This document shows, piece by piece, positions 58,868-64,000 of a stretch of DNA of 64,000 nucleotides. The stretch is from Sulfurospirillum_A sp029027265 (GTDB taxonomy: Bacteria > Campylobacterota > Campylobacteria > Campylobacterales > Sulfurospirillaceae): contig CP093061.1 in the NCBI GenBank assembly GCA_029027265.1, positions 186,001 to 250,000 of the forward strand, read 5' to 3'. The position numbers were made by a program, and so were the translations under genes. The notes below the pieces were generated by a model. The model did no database searches. It was not told where the DNA came from and saw only the letters and a program-made list of their open reading frames with translations. Each line of letters starts with the position of its first letter. The first letter of the stretch is position 1.

Positions 58868-59387
58868 TAACGAACTTGGGAATGTAAAGGGCACTTTTAG
58901 TGCAAGTAAAAGTTGTAGTGGACTTCCACGACCAGTAATAGAAGAGCTTAATCTGATACGAGGTTATGGCATAGAAAATGACAAGTTTGCTGGGGATGAT
59001 TTGGATAAAACTGTGATGATTATAGGACAAAACTCTTATGACATAGCTAAGAGGCATGGGATTGATTTGGCATATGGAAGTTATGGGGAAAATATATTGT
59101 TTGACTTTGACCCTCATCTACTTCAAATCGGAGATAAAATTCAAATCGGAGAGACATTAGTTGAGGTAACACAAAAGTGTACTATTTGTAAACATCTGAG
59201 TATTTTTGGTGCAAAACTACCTAAACTTATAAAAAATCATAGAGGTTTGTATTGTAAAATCCTAAAAAGTGGCAGTATAACCAAAGAAGATAGAACTTAT
59301 GCAATAAAGGAAAAAAATGAAGAAGATTATTTTTGTGCTACTCTTGATGTTAGCTCAGAGTTTAAATGCAAACCAAAAAGTGCATAG
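58854..59387 (+). CDS. MOSC-domain protein
   Basis: 177 residues. LIRGYGIENDKFAGDD, GSYGENILFDF, LQIGDKIQIGETLVEVTQKC and a later Cys cluster CTICKHL. MOSC proteins bind molybdenum cofactor or transfer sulfur; next to a sox cluster containing molybdenum SoxC this is a plausible helper. It overlaps both neighbours. Confidence 0.82.
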   Translation: MKTNNNELGNVKGTFSASKSCSGLPRPVIEELNLIRGYGIENDKFAGDDLDKTVMIIGQNSYDIAKRHGIDLAYGSYGENILFDFDPHLLQIGDKIQIGETLVEVTQKCTICKHLSIFGAKLPKLIKNHRGLYCKILKSGSITKEDRTYAIKEKNEEDYFCATLDVSSEFKCKPKSA

Positions 59388-60582
59388 TATTGATACCGAC
59401 ACACTTTTAGGATTTCTAAAAAAGAATCCAAATATACAGATTATAGATGTACGAGCGCGTGGGGATATACTTTTAGAAGGTGGATATATCAAAGCAAACA
59501 AGGTGACAAATATTCCTAGAGGAAAGTTAGAGTTTCTAATAGGGGAGAATGTAAAAAAAGATGAACAATTTGTATTGCATTGTAGTACAGGGAACATTAG
59601 TTTTTTAGCTACAAAAGCTCTTATGGATATGGGGTATAAAAATGTTCTTCATTATAAAGATAGTTATCAAGGTTGGTTAAAAAAAGGTTTGCCTATAAGT
59701 TCTCTTGATAAGGCATTGGACTCTATACTGTACTCAGATGTCAAAAAAGTAGCTAAAGGCGTTTATACCTTTATAGGAGCTACGCAACCAAGTACTTATG
59801 AAAATTCAGGACACAATAATAACTTGGGATTTGTGATAGGAGATGAGAGTGTAGTAGTATGGAATGCTTCATCAAATTATTTGCTTGCAAAAGCTTTACA
59901 TGTAGAGATAAAAAAGATTACAGATAAACCTATAAAATACGTTGTTTTAGAGAATTCTCAAGGTCATGCTATGCTTGGTTCAAACTACTGGGCTGAACAA
60001 GGTGTTAGAATAATTTCTCAAGAGATAGCAAAAGAAGAGATTATCAATGAGGGTGAAGAGATATATGAACGTCAAAAAAGGTCATCGAGAGATAAGTTTT
60101 TAGGAACAGAATTAAAAGTACCAGATGAAACTTTCAAAGATAAGAAGACAATAGATCTTGGAAATCGTACAGTAGAACTCTTGTACTTTGGGCATGCTCA
60201 TGAACATAGCGATATAGTGTTATGGCTTCCAAAAGAAAAGATTGTTTTTGCTGGTGATATAGCTTTTAATCAACGCATGGCTCCCATTCTAGAAAAAACA
60301 GATACCCTGTCTTGGTTGGAAGCTTGGAAACAGTTTGCTAAACTTGGAGCTGAGATAGTCATACCAGGACATGGTGACGTAACAGATATGCCAACAACTA
60401 CAAAAGTAACTAAAGGTTATATAGTTCATTTACGTTCTCAAATAAAAGAGTTATTAGACAAAGATGGAGAACTAAAAGATGCATATTACGTGGATCAGTC
60501 ACCTTTTGAACATCTTGATACATTTAAAGAGTTAGCAAAACATAATGCAGGAAGACTCTTTGAGCAGATGGAGTTTGAGTAG
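59317..60582 (+). CDS. rhodanese plus metallo-beta-lactamase-fold protein
   Basis: 421 residues. Signal peptide IIFVLLLMLAQSLNAN; rhodanese domain (residues about 25-125) with active-site Cys in VLHCSTGNISF; then an MBL fold whose first metal motif is LENSQGHAMLG instead of HxHxDH, with FGHAHEHSDIVLW, FAGDIAF and VIPGHGDV later. A second sulfur-handling protein with a non-standard metal site in this cluster. Likely moves sulfane sulfur in the periplasm; inference. Confidence 0.8.
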   Translation: MKKIIFVLLLMLAQSLNANQKVHSIDTDTLLGFLKKNPNIQIIDVRARGDILLEGGYIKANKVTNIPRGKLEFLIGENVKKDEQFVLHCSTGNISFLATKALMDMGYKNVLHYKDSYQGWLKKGLPISSLDKALDSILYSDVKKVAKGVYTFIGATQPSTYENSGHNNNLGFVIGDESVVVWNASSNYLLAKALHVEIKKITDKPIKYVVLENSQGHAMLGSNYWAEQGVRIISQEIAKEEIINEGEEIYERQKRSSRDKFLGTELKVPDETFKDKKTIDLGNRTVELLYFGHAHEHSDIVLWLPKEKIVFAGDIAFNQRMAPILEKTDTLSWLEAWKQFAKLGAEIVIPGHGDVTDMPTTTKVTKGYIVHLRSQIKELLDKDGELKDAYYVDQSPFEHLDTFKELAKHNAGRLFEQMEFE

Positions 60583-60584
60583 AA

Positions 60585-62474
60585 CTAGTTTAAAAACTTA
60601 TCTATTATCTCTTTATACTTTTTTTCAATAATATGTCTTTTTTTCTTAAAAGTATTGGTTAATTCTTCTCCTTGTTTGAACTCATGTTCTAGGAAGTGGA
60701 TATTTTGAAGCTTTTCAAAGGGTCTGAATCCTTTTTTACGATTGAGTAGGTTATTCATATCACTTTTTATTTTACGTAGTATTTGTTGGTCTTCTATGAC
60801 GTGTTCCATCGTGTGGATAGCTTTATCAAAGTTCTCTTGTACATACTCTTTTAGTTTTTCAAAGTCAGGTACTACGAGTATGCCAAGACCTTTTTTATCT
60901 TGTCCCACCAAAATAGTATCTGTTATAAAAGGAAGCATTGAAATAGCAGACTCTATTCGAGTTGGGTCTACATTTTCACCGCTTGCTAAGACTATTATTT
61001 CTTTAGAGCGACCTGTTAGTATAAGTTCTTTTTTGATAGTGAACTTTCCTAAGTCACCAGTTTTAAAGTAACCATCTTTTGTAAAAGATTTTTTATTTTC
61101 TTCTTCATTTTTGTAGTAACCAGGGGTGAGTTGGTCTCCTTTTAGAATAATTTCTCCAATTTCATTGACACCACAATCTTTGCCATACTCATCAATTATA
61201 TGCAAATCAGTTCCTGCAACAGGAAAGCCTACGGTAGAAAATGTATTGCAGTTTAAAGCACGACCAGCTATAGCAGGAGCACACTCAGTCATACCGTAGG
61301 CATTGACAATACGGATTCCAATAGCATCTATCCATTCATCTAAAAATTCAGGTAGAGCTCCACCCCCACTTATGGCAAGTTTTAGACGACCACCAAATTT
61401 CTCTTGCACGAGTTTCAGTTTATTTTTTGCAAATTTATTTGGTAGATACAAAAATAGTAGTTTTATATAAGCAACTAGTTTTTTACATGTTGTACCAAAT
61501 CCCTCTTTTTCAAAACGAGGTAATTCATCTTTTACGATTCGTAAATTGTAATTATATGCTGCACTAATTGCTACAAGTTTTTTAAATATTTTTGCTTTTT
61601 TAGGATCTTTTTTCACTAAAGCATTGTTTATCTTAGTATACATTGATTCCCAAAGTCGTGGAACGGTTGCAACTAAAGTTGGTTTAAATTCTTCTAAATT
61701 AGGAGCAAAAGTTTTGATTGTAGAGTATACCATCGTACAGCCATAAGAGATAATCAAATACTCACAGGTTCTTTCAAAAACATGCCAAGCGGGTAAGATA
61801 GAAACCCATAAATCATCATTTTGTAAACCTATGATTTCTGGTAAAACACTAACATTAAGCATGATGTTTTTATGTGTGAGTATGACACCTTTTGGTTTTC
61901 CTGTTGTACCAGAAGTATAGATAAGCGTCAATACATCATCTTCAGTGAGGGTCTCTTTTATATTTATAAAATCAATTAGCTCATTATTATAGATTTTTCT
62001 GTCTTTTAAGAGGTCATTATATGAGTATATATTATCAAAGATAGTATGTATTTTTTCAGCTTCAATAACAAAAATAGCTTTTAGTTTGAGATTATTTATC
62101 ATCTCTTTATGTTCGTGGTATATCTTTTCATTTTCAAGTATCAAAAAAATTGAGTCAGAATTTTGCATGATGTATTTTAATTCATCAGTTGGAGTATCAC
62201 TACCTCTAGGGATGCTAATAGCTCCTAACGATATCAAAGCCATATCTGTAACAAACCATTCATATCTGTTATCACTAACAAACATGACTTTATGACCTTT
62301 CTTTACACCTTTTGATTTGAATGCACGTGAGAGTATAAGAACATCATCAAAAAGTTTTTCATAAGTAATTTTCAAAGTTTCATTTTTGATTTTATGTATA
62401 AACGCTGTTTTTTGCTTGTTTTTTTCATATGTTTCGATGAACATATGAAATAGTGTATTGTTATTTGTTTTCAT
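60585..62474 (-). CDS. long-chain acyl-CoA synthetase (AMP-binding)
   Basis: 629 residues from the ATG at 62474 (an in-frame ATG at 62489 lies in a TATAAT). The AMP-binding motif TLIYTSGTTGKPKGVILTHK is near residue 178, then VNAYGMTECAPAIAGRALN and GYFKTGDLGKF. Forms acyl-AMP then acyl-CoA from fatty acids. Single gene convergent with the rhodanese gene. Confidence 0.9.
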   Translation of the reverse strand: MKTNNNTLFHMFIETYEKNKQKTAFIHKIKNETLKITYEKLFDDVLILSRAFKSKGVKKGHKVMFVSDNRYEWFVTDMALISLGAISIPRGSDTPTDELKYIMQNSDSIFLILENEKIYHEHKEMINNLKLKAIFVIEAEKIHTIFDNIYSYNDLLKDRKIYNNELIDFINIKETLTEDDVLTLIYTSGTTGKPKGVILTHKNIMLNVSVLPEIIGLQNDDLWVSILPAWHVFERTCEYLIISYGCTMVYSTIKTFAPNLEEFKPTLVATVPRLWESMYTKINNALVKKDPKKAKIFKKLVAISAAYNYNLRIVKDELPRFEKEGFGTTCKKLVAYIKLLFLYLPNKFAKNKLKLVQEKFGGRLKLAISGGGALPEFLDEWIDAIGIRIVNAYGMTECAPAIAGRALNCNTFSTVGFPVAGTDLHIIDEYGKDCGVNEIGEIILKGDQLTPGYYKNEEENKKSFTKDGYFKTGDLGKFTIKKELILTGRSKEIIVLASGENVDPTRIESAISMLPFITDTILVGQDKKGLGILVVPDFEKLKEYVQENFDKAIHTMEHVIEDQQILRKIKSDMNNLLNRKKGFRPFEKLQNIHFLEHEFKQGEELTNTFKKKRHIIEKKYKEIIDKFLN

Positions 62475-62500
62475 AGATACATTATACACTAAAAGAGGGT

Positions 62501-62530
62501 TACATGTAGAGAAACTTGTCTCTACATGTA
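62501..62530. terminator. hairpin formed by two inverted TACATGTA copies
   Basis: TACATGTAGAGA (62501-62512) and TCTCTACATGTA (62519-62530) pair perfectly over 12 bases around AACTTG. It lies between the nifU end and the acyl-CoA synthetase start (both minus strand). No T-run follows, but it is placed as a terminator. Confidence 0.6.
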
Positions 62531-62540
62531 AAGAAGTTGT

Positions 62541-63533
62541 TTAGATGGGTAAAACTCTTATCTTTTGTGAGCATTCTTCTTTCAAAACTGATTCAATTGC
62601 AAAAAGAGTACCAGTTGAGCTACTTGCACAGCCATTACAAGCACCTAAATATCTGATATAAATATCTGTATTGCCATCATCTGTATCTTTAATGTCAAGT
62701 ATCTCCAAGTTACCACCATCCATAATAAGCATTGGACGGATATCTTTGTCTATTGCCGCTTCAACAGCTTTAAGTTTTTGAACCATAGTGAAATCATCAA
62801 AAGAGAGTTCACTTTGTGTTCCTGCTATTTTAGCATCAGCAAGAGCTGACATTTTTGCCATTTCCATCTCTGTTCTTGTGTCCTTTAAAATGTCTACTAA
62901 GTAGTACTCTTTTTCTTCATGCCCACCAGGTTTGATACATGATTTACAAAATGCACCAGCTTTAGTGTAGTTTGTTATCTCTTCGACTGTATGAAGGTCA
63001 TTGATTTTGATAACTTCTTTAATTGTTCCAAGAGTCACTCTAGCACATTCACATACAATGACATCAGTTTCAAAACTTTCAGCATCTACACCTTTATATG
63101 AAGCTGCTGCTGCTTTGATAACATCATAAGCCATAACCGAACAGTGCATTTTTTGAGGTGGTACTGCTGGAGTATCTGGATTATCTCTCATTGCAAATTC
63201 AACATCAATATTTGTAATTTTTACTGCTTCATCTACAGTTTTACCTTTACAAAGTTCTGCCATAGTATCTGAACTAGCTATTGCAGTTCCACAGCCAAAG
63301 CTTTTAAACTTTGCATCTTTGATTATGTTTGATTTTTCATCAACTGCCCAGTAAAGTCTAACGGCATCTCCGCAACTCTCAGCTCCAAAGTCTGCAACTA
63401 CTAGTTTTAGACCCTTTTCTTTTGCTTCTTCATCTGTAATTTCACCCATATGTTGTGGGTTATTCATTAAATCTTGTACTTTTTGGCTGTACTCTTCCCA
63501 AATTGAGCCGCCTATTAAATCATTTTTTGCCAT
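62541..63533 (-). CDS. nifU: NifU-type Fe-S cluster scaffold
   Basis: 330 residues in three parts: an IscU-like domain (FKSFGCGTAIASSDTMAELC, KMHCSVMAYDVIKAAAASY), a central 2Fe-2S part (VIVCECARVTLGTIKEVIKI, KAGAFCKSCIKPGGHEEKEY) and a C-terminal Nfu domain (YLGACNGCASSSTGT). It receives sulfur from NifS and passes clusters to apoproteins; in Campylobacterota this is the housekeeping system. Confidence 0.95.
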   Translation of the reverse strand: MAKNDLIGGSIWEEYSQKVQDLMNNPQHMGEITDEEAKEKGLKLVVADFGAESCGDAVRLYWAVDEKSNIIKDAKFKSFGCGTAIASSDTMAELCKGKTVDEAVKITNIDVEFAMRDNPDTPAVPPQKMHCSVMAYDVIKAAAASYKGVDAESFETDVIVCECARVTLGTIKEVIKINDLHTVEEITNYTKAGAFCKSCIKPGGHEEKEYYLVDILKDTRTEMEMAKMSALADAKIAGTQSELSFDDFTMVQKLKAVEAAIDKDIRPMLIMDGGNLEILDIKDTDDGNTDIYIRYLGACNGCASSSTGTLFAIESVLKEECSQKIRVLPI

Positions 63534-63630
63534 AATATTTTCCTAATTATTTTTTTACATCTTTTAAAGGAAGTAATTCCTTTAAAATTCACGCACTACT
63601 AAAGTACAACAGTGAACTGTCGTATCTATC

Positions 63631-64000
63631 CTATAATTTACTATCATGCCAATCAGGTGCATATGAATATGTACTTGATATAGCTCTTAATCTTTTAACG
63701 GCATCATTTAAAATGCCTACTGTATAATCTATTTCTTCTTCTGTAGTAAAACGTGAAAGTGAAAGTCTAAGAGCCGTATGAGCCAAATCTGCTTCCGCTC
63801 CAATTGCTTCCATTACTGGGTTACTTTCCAAATTTTCACTGGCACAAGCACTTCCAGTACTCGCGGCAATTCCATTTTTATTTAAGTCCCAAAGCATTGC
63901 TTCACCTTCGATACCTTTTACGCTTACCAAAATCGTATTTGGAGTTCTTTCATCTCTTGCGCCTACTACAAATACATCATCAAGTTTTAAAATCTCATCT
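63631..64000 (-). CDS. nifS: NifS-type cysteine desulfurase, C-terminal part
   Basis: The 3' end of the gene; the frame is open to the right edge (DEILKLDDVFVVGARDERTP, then IEGEAMLWDLNKNGIAASTG). The sulfur-carrying Cys is in ASTGSACASENLESNP and the LRLSLSRFTTEEEIDYTV end is typical. Supplies sulfur to NifU. The start is outside the window. Confidence 0.95.
   Translation of the reverse strand, partial: DEILKLDDVFVVGARDERTPNTILVSVKGIEGEAMLWDLNKNGIAASTGSACASENLESNPVMEAIGAEADLAHTALRLSLSRFTTEEEIDYTVGILNDAVKRLRAISSTYSYAPDWHDSKL

Overview
The window is low-GC DNA (about one third G+C by eye) that looks like a chromosome segment of a sulfur-oxidising Campylobacterota (Epsilonproteobacteria), most like Sulfurimonas or a close relative. 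This rests on gene neighbourhoods and protein styles typical of that group (UPF0323 lipoprotein beside a glutathionylspermidine-synthase-like protein, NifS/NifU, ThrS without a TGS domain, CcoG), on TATAAT promoters with poor -35 boxes, and on a complete Sox thiosulfate-oxidation cluster.

Layout. 1-24981 is housekeeping DNA: DUF218/lysE/purM; speE-like-coaE-dapF-bax; prfA-rpsT; glmM-lspA; a cytochrome b561; tRNA-Val; thrS-infC-rpmI-rplT; a lipoate/glycine-cleavage operon (gcvT-gcvH-gcvPA-gcvPB-lplA-Sel1-lipA-lpdA); ccoG with a resolvase-like gene; rpsU; and a four-gene operon ending in a J-domain protein. 24997-29108 is an accessory insert carrying a three-gene ABC-3C conflict system (DUF2326 ATPase, middle component, HNH protein) and a YefM/RelE-type toxin-antitoxin pair. 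29110-35507 is a redox operon (alanine-dehydrogenase-like, 2-hydroxyacid dehydrogenase, orphan FrdA/SdhA and FrdB/SdhB) interrupted by a TetR-tautomerase-EamA module.

35713-47691 is the most unusual part. It is an array of small, mostly unrelated genes separated by short structured repeats that start with ATAACAAA-like and end with CCGTTAT-like boxes. I read these as integron attC sites, so the region is a gene-cassette array with no integrase gene in the window (a CALIN-like element). It begins behind a strong outward promoter and an inverted attC-like site. Cargo includes DUF4160/DUF2442 proteins, toxin-antitoxin pairs, a broken BrnT, a GNAT acetyltransferase, a HEPN-type candidate defence protein, a Cdd1-like protein, a VOC protein and MazEF. 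The array is invaded by an IS1182-family element, an IS5-family element with an apparent -1 frameshift signal, and a MITE.

47841-50103 returns to core genes (yajQ, marC, EamA). 50389-60582 is soxCDXYZA-lipoprotein-soxB followed by two metallo-beta-lactamase-fold proteins, DsrE-like, thioredoxin-like and MOSC proteins: periplasmic oxidation of thiosulfate with accessory sulfur-handling proteins. The window ends with an acyl-CoA synthetase, nifU and the 3' part of nifS.

A genome-scale signal cuts across all of this. The octamer TACATGTA occurs 27 times by hand count, several-fold more than base composition predicts. It lies in core genes (often in frame as Leu-His-Val) and in hairpins between genes, and is absent from both accessory regions. 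It behaves like a DNA-uptake-type or chromosome-organising motif.
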